Part shown: positions 10,401 through 24,121 of the stretch, piece by piece
How positions within the stretch are numbered: the first letter of the stretch is position 1
How the letters are laid out: every line of letters starts with the position of its first letter
Source: Bombus terrestris
Taxonomy: Eukaryota > Arthropoda > Insecta > Hymenoptera > Apidae
DNA: 64,000 bases
NCBI RefSeq assembly: GCF_910591885.1
Contig: NC_063279.1
Span: forward strand, 4,712,001-4,776,000
Direction of reading: 5' to 3'
Notes under the pieces: model-generated
Database searches by the model: none
Told to the model about the DNA's origin: nothing
What the model saw: only the letters and a program-made list of their open reading frames with translations
Program-made: the position numbers and the translations under genes

Positions 10401-13400
10401 CGTAATATTGAGCGCTGCGGCATAGACGCCTCAGTAACAGATTCGAGCAGCTCGCGAGTAAACATTATCAAATATGTACAAATTCTTATTCGAGTAAGTT
10501 GCGGTAGGTTGTGAAAATTCTTTCTATTTATTTTAATAATAACGTTCTAGTAACACCATTCTCATTCCATTCTATTTTATTTTGAGTGTTAATGCTAGAA
10601 CCTTGTGTGTCATGTTCTATCTAGAATTTCGCTATCTATCTATCTATATATATAGCTAGGTATATATTATGTGTGCTTTTAACAAACTTTACCTAAGCAT
10701 GGTGTCGTTAAGTATTGCCTTACTGTTCTGTGTAGAATTTAATAACCTTTTTCAGTTCTTTGTAGTCTTATAATAGATCAACATTCTTTCTATTGAAGCG
10801 TCGTTGGGTTAGGTTTACCTAGATATTATAATTTTCAACAGCTAAACTGATCAACATTTTTTATCAAAAACAAGAATACCAAAATAACGAGGCAAAAAAA
10901 GCAATGCCATATCTGGGATTCTGCTATTAAATTTTATAAGCATCGAGGGGAACTCAGTAAAATTTTTTCGTTATTGACTAGATGTTCAACTTATTCGTAT
11001 TTCACGCGAGTTATTTATGCATATAGTTATTACCGGACAAAGAAGTATACTATCTGTGTTTCGTTACGAGATCTTGGATAAGAAAAAAAAAAGGGGGAAT
11101 CAAAGCAAAGACCTATAAGCAGTTGGAAGTTAGATAACAAATTTAGAGATTTCTATCTCGATTCGTTCGCCAGATCGCATTCTCGAGTCTTTTCTCTCAT
11201 CATATAACACCGCAAAAGCTCACTTTTGTTCGGATGATATTCGTAGATGTTTTGAAAAAACAAAGGAAGCGGTTCGAAATACGATGTCGCGATAGCGATG
11301 ATGAAAATTTGTAAATATTGACGCGTAGCCGAAGTGGTCAAACGTTGGTTCGTATTTCGAATTCCGTGGTCGAGACGTAGTTCTTAAAGCAGCACTTTGT
11401 TTAGACTGGAACCGTCAATAAGGACGCGGCAGAGAGTCAGATCATCCTTGACAGTTCACACTCGATTGGTTCGTACGGAAGCAACGTAGTATTCGGCCTC
11501 TAAAGTCGCCGTGAAACTCGATAACTTTGAAAATCGATCCAGTTTCAGAGGTTGCGAAATCATCTGCCCTCCAGAACCAATGAACAGCTAATCTCGCAGA
11601 AATCTGACTTTTGCGTCAAATCGACTTACGAATTCGTTTGCGCGAATAAATTCGCGGCGAGAACACTCGTTGGCTCGATTTTATTTCTTTGTCACTACAG
11701 TTTGATGACTGAAATTTCTTTAGGATTTATTGTTCGATCGGTTATCTATTGTCTTAATAGAAATTTCTCTACAATAATTTAGTACCTCTGATAATCTTCT
11801 CGAATCTTTAGTACGTCTGATGATTCATATATAATTCTTAAATATTTATAAACGTGAAATGTCCTGGAGAAATTGAAAAAATTGTGTAAAACAATAAAAC
11901 AATAAAAATTGTGTATTGAATGATTCATATTTTTTTAATATTATACAGTACATTGAATAAAATGTTTTCAGCAAATTGTTAGGGAATGACAAACATAGAT
12001 AGTCCCTAATTGACATTAAAGAACGGCATGAACCATTAGGTCACTTCTCAAACGTCCTTGGGTTTTGAAAACCATCAGGACATCAATGTGGAATTTCGCA
12101 CGACAGTTTATAGTGAATGCTCTCCACATAGCTTCGAATATTTCAAGAAAAACTATGGACAACAGGAATTGTCGTCGTGATATTTGTCATTCGACCATGT
12201 TTTTCATTCATCCCCAGTGTAAACAGCCGAAACGTTTTTTTCCATTTCTTGTCGAGAAGTATACACAAAACGTACATACTAACTTTCTTCATCTTCGTAA
12301 ATCTTTGTTTCCATATAGATGTTTAATAATAACATTTCTAGGAATCTGGTCAACTTTGTCAGCAATATGTTCAAACTTTTTTTGCGCTACCATAAAGGTA
12401 TCACGATACGATAACTAAAAAGGATAAAAAAATCTGTACAAACACTACTCTCGTTTAACCGAGCAGCAAAAACGAAAAAGGAAAAAAAGATTCCCTTTGT
12501 ATCTGGCATCCTTTCAACTTTTCAATTACTCTCAAAAAACAAATTCGTCCTATCGCTTTTGGCTGTTCCATTGGTACGATTTCGCATCGGAGAACGATCT
12601 GAAAACACAATCAAAGATTTCCAGCTCCGGTATGACGATGTCGCTGATCGATCAATGATTCTGTCACTCTACAGATAACCGTGAACGGTCAATAGAGGAT
12701 CGATCTTGTGACCGTTCGAAAGGATATTGAAAGAGCCTAACAGTGCCGACAAATCTCTCGGGGTCGTCTCCCTCTTTCCAGGTAACTGTCTATCTATGAA
12801 TCTCGCATAGGCGTAGGCAAAGAGAGAGGCTTCGAGAGGGCAAACTGATGGATTATTCGGAACGCGTGTTTGACAGTACCGTAACGACATTCCACAAGTT
12901 TTTCCTTCCTTTTGCCCTATGCGGAGCATACACCAGCAGGAAAGTTCGATGTTTCCCGATTCCAATTTACGAGACGAATCGTTTTAACTGGGTTAATTGG
13001 GGTTAATCGACGGATACATCTCGCGCTAGGTGATATTTCGCAAATACGACGAATCTCCGCTTTTTCCAAGATTATAAGCGTTTAGCTTCTGAAAGTATCA
13101 TAGAATCTGATTTTCTTTTGCACGGTCGATCGTGATGAACGGATTTGCGCGATTTCACTTGTGTCTATTCGTGATGTTGTTTGAGAAGGGCGTGGGTCGA
13201 AGAGAGATCTGATAGTTGGATGCAATTTTGCGTGAAAATGTGTGTAGGTGTTAAAATACTTCTGACTACGATATTGGAACGAATTGTTAGGTGATACGAC
13301 GTCAAAGAGAACTTATTGATTAATAAACGTCGAGCGATAGTAGGAGAAAAACGCTGGAGGAAAAATTGTCTTATGTCTCGTTAAATCGTTATACGCGTTA

Positions 13401-13850
13401 ATCGTGATACGCGAGGTTTTTTGCATATCGTCTTGTACGATTCTATAATCAATTCGCGGCTTTGTGGTGACGCATCAATTATGAAACTAGTATAGCTTCA
13501 TATTGATCGAATCATCGTACAAAGAATTCTCCTTAAAACGAAGATTTAAATGCTGTCTTCTTAACATCCACATTTTTATCGTGAATTTAGTATATTTATT
13601 CTTCGAGAAACTTTGCGGAAAACATTTGCATATATGTAGAATCGCGGGATTCAAAATTAAAATGCTCCATGGTCAATCGAAAGACGTCCATTACCGAAAC
13701 TCAGTCAGCCCTATCCAGAACCGTTTCTTGTCTCTCTATTTCTATCGTTGTTAACTCGTCTGCTCGTCGATCAATAGTATCAATTCCACAAGCTCGAAAT
13801 CGAAGTACCATCTGTGTAGGGAACGTTTCCGATTCCTTTCATTCATTAAA
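7471..13850. other. AT-rich non-coding stretch
   Basis: No gene is supported. Contents noted: an A-run at about 7650-7668; a palindromic E-box CCACATGTGG at about 8442-8451; a CTAT/TA microsatellite at about 10630-10670; modest CG-richer patches near 10150-10470, 11320-11560 and 12650-12970. Open frames, including a 117-codon one at 12065-12418, are within chance for this base composition. Confidence 0.6.
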
Positions 13851-13859
13851 CCACGCTAC

Positions 13860-14430
13860 GAGTGCACTGACTGACAGCAATAAGTAGTATCGTAGTATCC
13901 TCGGCCACGGCGGACGGAAGATAGTGAAAGGTTGAGGTGGATGAGAAGGAGGTATCGCGAGTATAGTGGGAGGCTGAGCTGGTTGACCGCATGCGCGTCT
14001 CCACACCCTCCTCTGTCTCTCTTTTTCACTATACCTATCTCGGTGTTTCTTCGCCGATACCACCTTCTCTCTTCGCTTTTTCCACTGGCGGCCTCTTTCT
14101 CTTCTCCTTCCTTCGCACCTCTTCTCCTTTCCGCCATCTCGTGTGAATAACCGACTGGCAGATGACCGCGCGCAAGCAAGGTCAACCGGCGTCTGCCTCC
14201 ACCCAGAAGGTGAGATTTGCCAGCGGTGACGTCATCGGATACGTCGATCCTTCGAGCGTGGATCTTATGCGAATTTGTGCAATCGCGTAACCTTTGATTC
14301 ACCGTCTGGCCCCTCCACGATCGACGGAAGCCGCCGTAGCCGCGGAATGCATGCGAACTAACGCTCACCCTTCGTTCCGGCTGACTTGCAACGCGCGTAG
14401 GCGATCGTCCTGAGATTTCTTTTATTTTTG
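13860..14430. promoter_or_regulatory. CpG-rich island
   Basis: A sharp rise in GC and CpG against the flanks, with a long pyrimidine-rich run on the plus strand at about 14005-14135. A 208-codon minus-strand frame spans it, but its translation is Arg/Ser/Glu-rich with no recognisable domain. I treat it as composition. Could be a promoter or enhancer, or an exon of a non-coding RNA. Confidence 0.3.
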
Positions 14431-16770
14431 GTTCGATCGTGTAACGTTCTGTATTTTGAAGTTTTTCTGATCGATAGACCACGAAAGGTTATGCAATTTT
14501 TGATCGTTGTCGATGCAAGTAAAGAAATGGAACATAAATAGATAACACGCTAAGTGATTAGTAATTAGCGATTTTTCTGTGCATATTTTCTATATTTTTG
14601 CATATAATATAAAATTTATAAAAGATGTCTACGCCTGTTTGAATTTTTCTTAAGCCTAAATGATGTATCATAGAGATTTATTTTATTTCTTTTAGGTAGT
14701 AGTAGTCTTTTTACTATTTTGCATAGTTTAAGATTCGTATATCGAAGAAAAGCGTTTTATATTTATCAGGGGTATCCTGTAATGTTATATAAGTGGTATC
14801 ACGATTACGAATTCACGATGAAAATGTTAAGTGAAAGAAAGTTTAACTTCAAGAGGTGATTGAAATTTCAAGGCAGGTTCTACGGGAAAATTAACGCCAT
14901 ACCATTTGGTCACGACGAAACTCCGTTGGTATACCTATAGTATATACATATATACTTTCCTTGGGTCGAATGTTAATTGTTAGCGCCGAGCAGGAGGAAT
15001 ACGCTTCCTTCCCGTTCGAGTGGCTTTTCAATTGTTCCGCTAACGAGCAGCCAAAATACGTCGGGACCACCCTTAACTCGTGTAAATGCTCTGCCTGTGA
15101 GGAATGAATTCCACGTCTCTTGACGAAGCTTTTAACTAATCTTTTCTATAGATGCTTCTTTACTTACTGCGAAAATTATACCCGAATTTAATTTCATCCC
15201 GCGAATAATATCGCAAATTATATCGTACATCTGTTTAATTAAATATTTAATTCCGGAATTTCAATGAATTCCTGGTTTTGAATGATGGAACATTTAGAAA
15301 AATAAATTGATAGTACGATTAAGTCGTACGGAGGATTCGTTTGGTTCATTTAAACATAAATGTAGAGTATCTGCAAAGAGAAGGCTAATACGAAGTCGAA
15401 CTTAATCTTGTTAGATTATTAATTATTCTTGTTAACAGTAAGTTTCGATCTGTTTCTGCAAAAGAATCGGTCAAAAATTCATGTAGTATCAATATCTCTT
15501 TAATAAAAATTCTTTGTATTATATGTGTCGATACCTTCTTCTGAAAACTTTCCTTTTTCATTTTACTATCATAGGATAATATAAAATAAAGATTGGGTCA
15601 ACTAACCGTCAATAAAAGGCAATTACACACCTACATCGTACAAAATAAATCAAAGAACGTCATCCTAAGCTAATTACGGCTACAAATTTTATACGTTTCA
15701 TGCTATAAAATTATAGTACGTACTATACCTACCTTTAACGTTAATAACAGCTTTAGAAATACTTAGAAAATTTTACTACTTTAGAAAATTCGTGCCTGAA
15801 GTATCGAGAATATTTTTCGGTAACTTAGGGACCGTAAGGGCCGTACTTTTCTTCGACTTAACGGTACTAGAAGTATTCGCAATAACTCCTTTTACTGCTT
15901 GGGAATTAAGTGATGGTAGGCATTGGTATTGCCGGCAGGGAAGCAGCCGCTGCATTTAAGTTTATACTCTATAAATAGGCGATTAATATAACGTCCAATG
16001 TGCAATTTTCTATTACTCATAGAATTGTTATGGGCAATTTATTTATGTTGTGTAAACAAGAAATTTTTTAGGATCATAGATATACAAAATCTTATGAAAA
16101 AAGTATGTAAAAGCAATATCAATTGAAAATTAATATTTTCTAAGATATATACGAAGAAACATCGAAATCCATTAAAGTCTATTAAAATAACCAATTTGAA
16201 ATTAATGAATTAGCAAAAGTTAATGAGATTAAGGTAACTGAAGACATTTTTTGCATAATTGAGTAATAAACCAATAGCCTTCTTGCATGGATAATACGAA
16301 ATTGGCAGAAATGGTAAACACGAAACCAAGGCGGGCTACAAGACACTAAAATCTTTTTTTTACGAAATCGAATTTTTTGCTCGTCCTCAGATGTCGAATA
16401 TAATGCGGATGATTGATCTTGGTGATTTGCAATATTGCGAGGGATCGAGATGGGTATCAGCAACAAAGTATTTTGCCATTAAGAGCATCAAAAAGAAAAA
16501 CAGTTAAAGGCGGGGCGTAACGAAGGAAAAGGATCGACACGTTCAGTATGAAATCCTTTATGAAAAGAATAAAGCCGTGTCATGGGGAATAATTTTTTCC
16601 TCAACAGGTGATTGATGTTACAATAACCTGATTTTCAAACTACGTATTATTACGTGTTACATATATATATATAATATTATATATATATATGGTTACAATG
16701 TTCAGCCATTTTTTTTTATATAGTAGTTGTTCCACATTTTTCATTATATCCGTGTACGATCCTTGCAGGT
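14431..16770. other. AT-rich non-coding stretch with TA repeat
   Basis: No gene is supported. A TA-rich, nearly palindromic patch (ATATATATAT-AATATT-ATATATATAT type) lies at about 16661-16690. Confidence 0.55.
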
Positions 16771-16771
16771 C

Positions 16772-17236
16772 TCATATTTTATTTTTATATTTCGATTGCA
16801 TTGTATAACAATATAAAAATTGTTCTCCTACGTGAATAAATACCCTATGTCGGCCTACTAATGAAGTAAAATGGAGCTTATATATTAAAATTCTCATTTT
16901 TAAATATAAATTATATAAAGTATTTTTAAATACGTTACTTATTTTCCTCAGAACTTCTGTTGCTTGCTGGCAGAAAGAAGTTTGCCGAACAAACATATGT
17001 TTACATTTTTCATTTACTTTCAGGAATTTGTATGCCAAATATTCGCAGAAAAGGTGCTCAAGAATGTAAGAATACAAACAGACTTTTTGTGCACTGTTTG
17101 TTTGATCTCGTAGACACGCCCATGGCAGTTTAAAAAATTCACGTGCCTTGGAATTCCTCGTAAGAAAGAAATCACTGTCGATCATGACGCTTATCTTCGT
17201 GATACGACAACTCCTTATCCAAAAACTAAGTTTCAA
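16772..17236 (-). CDS. Unrecognised long open frame in AT-rich DNA
   Basis: An open frame of about 154 codons; the first codon at 17236 is TTG. The first ATG is at 17185, giving a 137-residue protein. A stop lies five codons upstream of the TTG. The translation is rich in Phe, Leu, Cys and Lys, with segments such as FFKLPWACLRDQTN, KVCLYSYILEHLFCEYLAYKF and LYLKMRILIYKLHFTSLVGR. I recognise no domain. GC here is about one third, so a frame this long is uncommon by chance (rough estimate well below one per window). It could be an exon of an unknown gene, a decayed transposon frame, or chance. No splice signals were resolved. Confidence 0.22.
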   Translation of the reverse strand: MKLSFWIRSCRITKISVMIDSDFFLTRNSKAREFFKLPWACLRDQTNSAQKVCLYSYILEHLFCEYLAYKFLKVNEKCKHMFVRQTSFCQQATEVLRKISNVFKNTLYNLYLKMRILIYKLHFTSLVGRHRVFIHVGEQFLYCYTMQSKYKNKI

Positions 17237-17353
17237 GGTAATTTTAATTTAATTTCGTTAAGCAAACTTCTTTTGTATCTATAATATCGTATATCATAAA
17301 TATGAGAAAAATATTTTAATCTAGGGTTAAATTGAATTTGGATTGGAGGTAGG

Positions 17354-17373
17354 TTACCTTACCTTACCTTACC
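17354..17373 (+). repeat. (TTACC)4 microsatellite
   Basis: Four exact TTACC units. The unit differs from the insect telomere repeat TTAGG/CCTAA, so this is a local microsatellite, not interstitial telomere. Confidence 0.9.
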
Positions 17374-18100
17374 CAAGATATAATGTTTACTTAGTGTGCA
17401 ATAGTATTTGTGGAAACTGTTTACGCGAATCGATGCAAGCAATATCAGAAAAAGGGACTCGAGCGATAAAGCAACGGTCAAGCGTTAATCTTGATAGGAG
17501 AGTATTAGTATTGGATTTTAAAGGTTAGCGCGATAACAACGCTAGAGTCTTCTATTTAAACTTTAAAATCAAGTAAGAACTGTTCGGCGTATATCTTAAC
17601 TGGGAATCTGTCATCCGTATCTTTCGGTAACTGTCGATTTATTTAATAAGTTATACAAGTATTTATGTTTGATCTAGATGCAGACGAACATTTGTCTCGT
17701 TTGGCGCCACTGATAGATTTATGTGTTTTTATTTCGAATCTAATCGTGTTAAAAACGACAACACACTACCGGTTCACTTGAACCCTATCTTTCCGCGAAA
17801 TTATATCACCGCGACAATCTTTTAAAATTGAAATCCTCTGTCACATTGCGAATCGAAAAATCAAATTATCTAATACATACGATTACTTCGATACAAATAA
17901 ATAACATATAGAGTACTTTAAATGTGAAAACATGGGAATAATTAAAATGCTGCACAGTATAAATGAAACGGAAAAAATACCTTAAAAATTGATAAAAACG
18001 CAGATGTAGCGTTGAAAAACCTCTCGTAGCTTTCCCCAAAAGATCTTAGCATACAAACAAAACCATACATCCTATGTATAATTTCACGAGATAAGCTATG
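17374..18100. other. AT-rich non-coding stretch
   Basis: No supported feature. A GGCGCCACTGATAG sequence at about 17704-17717 partly resembles an insect CTCF core but has two mismatches. Confidence 0.5.
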
Positions 18101-18109
18101 GATAACAAC

Positions 18110-18620
18110 CACCTCAAGAAGCAAAGGGGCGTAGCCAATAAGAAACAGTTCTCAAGCCGAACACTTCGCTTCGAAAGATATTTACTTCGCGATAGTCAAA
18201 CGCCACGGGATCGAGAGAGCGTAATCGAAGCGAAGGCTTCGAGACAAGCTGGCGCAGAAAAGTTTTTTCCGAAACTCGTCCCTGGACTTGCTCTGGGAAG
18301 AGAACTGGCCACACTGGAGCGCGCGCGCGCTTGAACCAAGCTCGGAAGACGCGAACAAAATGCCGACGATGTCGCGCTTCTATGCGAATGGTGGCTTCGT
18401 CGTCGACACCATGTAGATTCGACAAGTGTTCTCACTTAAGAGCTGAGCCCTGAAAAAAAAGAAGGGAAAGAAAAACGAAAGAAAGGCAAGCACGTCGGCA
18501 TGGGTCACCTTAAAAGTATCGAGCTACGCCCTGAGGTGTCACTTTAGAACACGCCAGCCATTTGAGCCTAACGAGAGGGTCAGAACGGACAGGGGCAACC
18601 GAAGCATAAAAGACAACACA
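18110..18620. promoter_or_regulatory. CG-rich patch with alternating GC tract
   Basis: A CpG-rich patch holding an exact (GC)6 run at 18319-18330, an alternating purine-pyrimidine tract of the sort that can adopt Z-DNA. Overlapping short open frames on both strands show no recognisable protein. Possible regulatory element. Confidence 0.25.
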
Positions 18621-21600
18621 GTTGAAAATGATTTTTCTTCTTCCTTTCCTTTTTTTTCCCCCCAAACTTTTCACGTGCAGAGTCGTAAATTGTGAAATAA
18701 GCGTTCCAAGGTCTATTGAGAATCGGCAACGCTTCACTCCTCTATGTCGTTCCTAGAGTATCTTGAAATCAGCTGGATGTTGGTTCTGGCCGCAAGGCTG
18801 CCGTCCAAGGCAATATCCAGGGAATACCGAGAAGAAGGGTTCCCGAATTTCACAATGACCTGGCCCCGGAAAAGAGGTTTACAGGGGAACCGAAAAATAA
18901 TGGTCCCTCTATGGCGAATAAGTGCCGCTTTTGGACCGAATCCAATGCCAACCGAATCCAGGATTGTACGTAAAAGTCTGGAATCGGGAATTCGCAGTGC
19001 TTTTTCTTTTTCGTAACGATAGTCGTTAATTAACCTTTCTCGTGATATCGATTGATTTATTGGGCCGATATAATACGATCGATTTTTGGGTGTTATCGAT
19101 GAACTTGGGACGGTATGGGTTCGGTGTAATTTTGGATTTCGTAGAGATTTGGGTGATTAATTAACAGGTATGGGTGGAAACTTAAGTTTCGAAATATGAA
19201 ATATCGAATTGGGTTAGTTATAAGTCGGAGATCAGAGGCTGTTTTTATTTTCTTAAACTGTTTATTAATATTTAATGTTTATTTTTTTAGACTAATATTT
19301 TCAACTTATCTATAAATCATTGTAATATCATTGCTATTTAATTTTGATTAACGTAGAATTATCTATTGACGCAAAGTATTGACTCTGTACTGATATACTA
19401 TCATAAGTATAGTAATTTCGAAATTGCTACGATGCATTAATAAAACTCTCAAGATTGAGTGAAACAATCTATACGGTGTGTGATCGTGTACGTATCTTAA
19501 AGAAACAGATCCCACTTTCTAACCTTTCTTACTAAACTATAGCTCTTCTTCTCTTTTTTTTTTTTTATTTGAGAAAATTTTACAATCAATTCTCATTGAG
19601 AATCTCTTCTTCTCTGAATATCTTATTTCTCATAAACTTATTCATATCACAGGCATACTCGATATTTGATTGATCGATATCCTACAACAATCGTATGATA
19701 ACTAATAGCTTATCAATTACTCAATTGATAATAAACAGTACGAATTACGTGAGACGAAGTAGATATTAATAAAACGATTAGGATTACGTCTGTTTTGTTG
19801 GCGCGAGATAGTCCTGTATGGAATTATGTATAGTTTGTTGTATCGAATAGCATGTTCCAAGAAACAGGGTTGCAAAATTCCATGATGAATCGGCCCGGTG
19901 AAAAGGGATCTCGTAGCCGCGACCCCAGAGATACTTTTCTCCGTCTTTCTCCGCTGTTTACCTTGGCCGCTTTCTATCGGTAGACACCAGGTAATACGCG
20001 ATACGCGGTAGGCCAAGCAGTCGACGATAAGGTAATTAAACATTCCGAAAGAATTTCGTGGATGCTCGACACTCATCCAAGCTCGCTAGTCAAGGCTTCC
20101 AGTGAACATTGTAGATTACTTTACTAGAGATTGGCCCACGCTCGTAGAACAATAAATCCGTAAAGTTTGCAAACGGTTGATAACGTTATATATAGAACAA
20201 TGGCTACCTCGAGTTCAATTTTCAGATCTTGTTAACTTTCTTGTTACCATTTTTTTTAATCGTTATTTTATCTTTTTCTCTTGTTTGTTAAGAGTACTAA
20301 TTTATTATTTACGAGTACAAATGGATACAAATGAATTTTGAATAGAATTACAAATGGAACAATTAATGGGACAATGTAGAATCGACGACTTTAATTACTG
20401 GAGATCATTATCTTGGTATAATAAATAATCAAAGAAATTCGAATACACAGATACAAAGAGAATATTTAGGTAATTACGAAGCAAGATGATAGAAATTCAT
20501 CGATTGATATGAAATACTTTCTGCATAGTCAACAATCTTAACTTACTTCGATAGACATTCCAGAATGTAAACTCGTAATACATATACCTAATTAAACAGC
20601 ATATGATGTGATGTTTGACACGAATTTCGTTAAATGTCATTTGAATAGTCTAATCGATCAGTAATATCGGTACGTCGTACAAGGCATACGATCAGATATC
20701 ATAAAACTAATTCAAGGACGACAATTCATTCAATTAAGTTCGATATTAATCTTTACTTCTTTCGGTATCGTCAATTGTATCCGTGATAATTTCAGATGAA
20801 ATTCCTTAACAAGAGAAGTCTTCAAAGTTAATCCCCAAAATCTTCTTATCGCTACGAATACATATGATTCACAAATCACGTTCCGCGTTGACGAGTTTCT
20901 TCGTTACTTTGTCGCATAATGGAAATTTTTCCTTACACAATTAATCCGCGAAGAATATCACAGAAAAATGAATTATTTCAAGTACATGCGATCTTCCACC
21001 AATTATTATTTTCGCGATAATATAGAAATGAACGCTGGCTTCAATAAACCTACTAACTCCTATAGAGAAACAATGAGAAATAACATTTTATTCTAACTAA
21101 GACACTTACTTTGGATAACACTATAAAATAAAACACCCTATATAACAGCAATTGGCCCGATAATGACCGACACTAATAAAGCATCATTCACGCTGAATCA
21201 GATCAAAGGAACATCTCGTTCCTTCCGCTGCACTTGTGATATCGATTATGATCATCTCCATTTTATTTCCCTCTCTTTCTCTTCCTTCTCCACCCTTGCA
21301 ACTAATAAGGATCTCTGGGAACCACTTATTTTATTACAGAATACGTTCAAACATGCTCACACACATCGTACACGTGCACACTAAGAAATGAGATGGTACC
21401 ACTTTATTCTTCGAGCTGACCTTCGTTCTATTAAAGACTAAATTGCTTTAAAGCCCAGCGTGGGGAAGCTTTCTTGGCATTTCGTCCATCGGCAATGCAA
21501 CCGATCCTTTTTTTCCGGTTATATAGGCTACTTTTTAGAGAAAGCAGATACACGACACTGCAAGAAAAAACCTAGTGTATCAGAATAGGGATAGTTGAGA

Positions 21601-24121
21601 GCGCAGCATCCTAAACTCAACGAGAAATTGTCGTCTTACGATGTTCCCATAAATATCGCAGAGAACCATGGAGAATAAACATACTCAGTCTTGACATCAT
21701 TTATTACCCTCGAGCTGAGTGGTGGTAAAGTCTAAACGACTTTCATCCCGCTTTCCAGCTTTCTCGGAAGCACCCCGGTGTGACGACTAGTCGAGAAAGT
21801 GCCTCCGCTGGTTTTTTGGCATTCAACCAGGTCTGATTTTACGTAACCGGCGCCATTCTGTCAATGCCCAATGTCTTGGACCTTTGACGATGCTTGTTGC
21901 ACGATCGCCGAACGAGGTGCAATTAAGAGCTTGTTGCGTTTTTTCTTCTCCTTTTCGAACGAGAAGATTGCCAATTGTAAGAAAGCCATTTTACATTCAA
22001 TATTGAGAATGATAATTTCATGCTTCTCGCGTTGATCCATTAATTTCTTTCGTGAAAAACAATTTCTATCGATTAAGGGTGAGTTGATTAATTGGAGTTA
22101 GATTTTTTAATCAATTTATTAAAAATGTACAAATATAAATGCGAACGAGAACGTCCGCGGTTTATCTATCAACAAAAATCGAAAGATGGATAGAGTATAA
22201 AACATTCTGTGACGCTGGATCAGCGTCGTTGAACGAGACCAAAAGAGAGAAAAGAAGCTGCGGATCGTGGAAAAGTTCAGAAATTGTCAAGAGATAACGA
22301 CCCATCGGCCACTATCTCGACCTGTTTTCTGATTCTTCCAATTAAGTAGTCGCAGGCTTTATTATCTTACAGATGCATAATCTCGTGCCGTGGTGTCGCT
22401 CGCGCCTGCCTCGGCCAATCGTAAAGTCAGAATTGATTCGTATGATCCTGGATCGACGACGAGCCACGACACCACGAGTCGTTGCACAAGAGGCAACGTA
22501 TAGTACGATCACGGGATCGGTCGTCGTCACGATAGGGTAGATGTGTAACCTCGACTGTTTGAAGATTTCGAATATAAAATTTAGAAAACGAAGTCAAAAA
22601 AGCAGGAGGTGGATGTGATGGATCGTCGAAACGAAAGTGGCGTTCGTTCGGTGTGATAATCGACGACCTTCTTGATTCGCGTAATCTTCAAAAAGCAATA
22701 ATTTAAGCTACGAGTGTCTGGTGTACATTGAGATACATCGAATAACGATAACACAGTGGGTAACCTAGTTTCGCGGACTAACTTCTAGCAGGTTCGAGTA
22801 TTTCCATTTTGCTGTAGTAGTGGGGATGCGAGAGGTACATATCGTGCATTCGATGAAGTATTTTGGATTCTTAATTGCCGCTTTATCTAAAGTGTGCGAT
22901 CTTACACTGAGTTGGATGATAGTGAAGTGATAGTGTATAACGTAATGAAATTATAGCTCGGGTGAGTTGAGACGATGTATGGTGCGACTGATGAGACATC
23001 CTGCTACGATAGTGACGTGTGTCAGACGTCTGCCTATTGTTGAAGGAATATTTTATTTGTATCTTGATTATCCTGCGATTGAAACTTTTATCTTATTGTA
23101 CAGAGAGAATCAAAGAAATATTTAATTTAATAATAATTTATAATTTTTAAATTTACCTAGGATTTGTTCAAAGATTGATACAAGACTCGATAAAAGAATA
23201 CGTACGAGTTCAGAATGTAGTAAAATATTTGAGGAAGAGGAATAACGAGATCTCATATTGTTTTATTTAATGTTTCCTACAAATAAGGAACTTGCAACAT
23301 GATTTTATGATATATGATATGTACCCTTTTTTACAGCCACGTGTACAGCATCTGCTCACCGAGATAAAACTTTTCTGCGTGTTCGTGAGTTCAGGATTAA
23401 AAATGATGGTAACGAGTGTCACATTTTCCCGGCTCAAAGAGACGAATATTTTTCGAGAGACGAACATTCTACAAATGCGAAACATATAAAATATCGTAAC
23501 AAGTATCATCTCGCACCTCTCTGCAATTTATCTTGTAATATGTAACGTTTAATTCGCCTCCAGAACGAGGCGACTATCTAAAAAGATACTAATTTTCATC
23601 ATCTGAAAATATTACTTAGATTTTATGTATATTTACTATACAATTAACTAAATTAAATCAATGTAGCGTAGTGTAGAAAAGTGATTAAATATTACTTTTA
23701 CGTTGTAATTCGTTTTTGAAATGATGACGTATCTTCTGCTTAATCATCCATGTAAAAGACTCGTTTTTTAAAACTCTTCATAGTGTACCTATTTCGATAT
23801 GTTAATACATGTCTCGATATCACGTATAATTTTATCTGACTGCTTCGAAAAGTCAAAATTATCAATTATCTGTTTCGATTATATGGCATCTCGAGGTTAT
23901 CGATAAACTCGAGACCTTGACTTCAAGCGTAATCGGTAAGCTGCTAAAAAATTGACTCCAGATTTCTGAAGAGTACGATAATTGATTGTTTTGTCGAAAT
24001 GTCAAATAACAATTGTCTACGATTAACAGTAGATGAAATTCGATAATAACCTTTTCCAATTTCTTTTCAAATTCTTCCACAAATAAGATTGCTGATTTCT
24101 TTAACGAATGAGAAACTAAAT
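18621..24121. other. Non-coding stretch, mostly AT-rich
   Basis: No gene is supported. CG-richer patches lie at about 18740-19010, 19860-20060, 21700-21930 and 22200-22540. A T-run lies near 19552-19566. The patch at about 21840-21860 has a GGCGCC core. Confidence 0.5.

Noticed and set aside
10977..10998. miR-279-like seed TGACTAGA
   Set aside because: Only the seed matches and no foldback partner lies nearby.
11320..11390. tRNA-like D-arm sequence (GTAGCCGAAGTGGTCAA)
   Set aside because: Resembles the start of a Ser/Leu tRNA, but no T-arm with GGTTCGA-type B box or matching acceptor stem follows at the right distance.
12065..12418. 117-codon plus-strand frame
   Set aside because: A few frames of this length are expected by chance at this GC content; no domain seen.
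13856..14482. 208-codon minus-strand open frame
   Set aside because: Lies in a CpG- and pyrimidine-rich island where stops are rare; Arg/Ser/Glu-rich translation with no domain and overlapping frames on both strands.
17354..17373. Interstitial telomeric repeat
   Set aside because: The unit is TTACC, not TTAGG/CCTAA, and there are only four copies.
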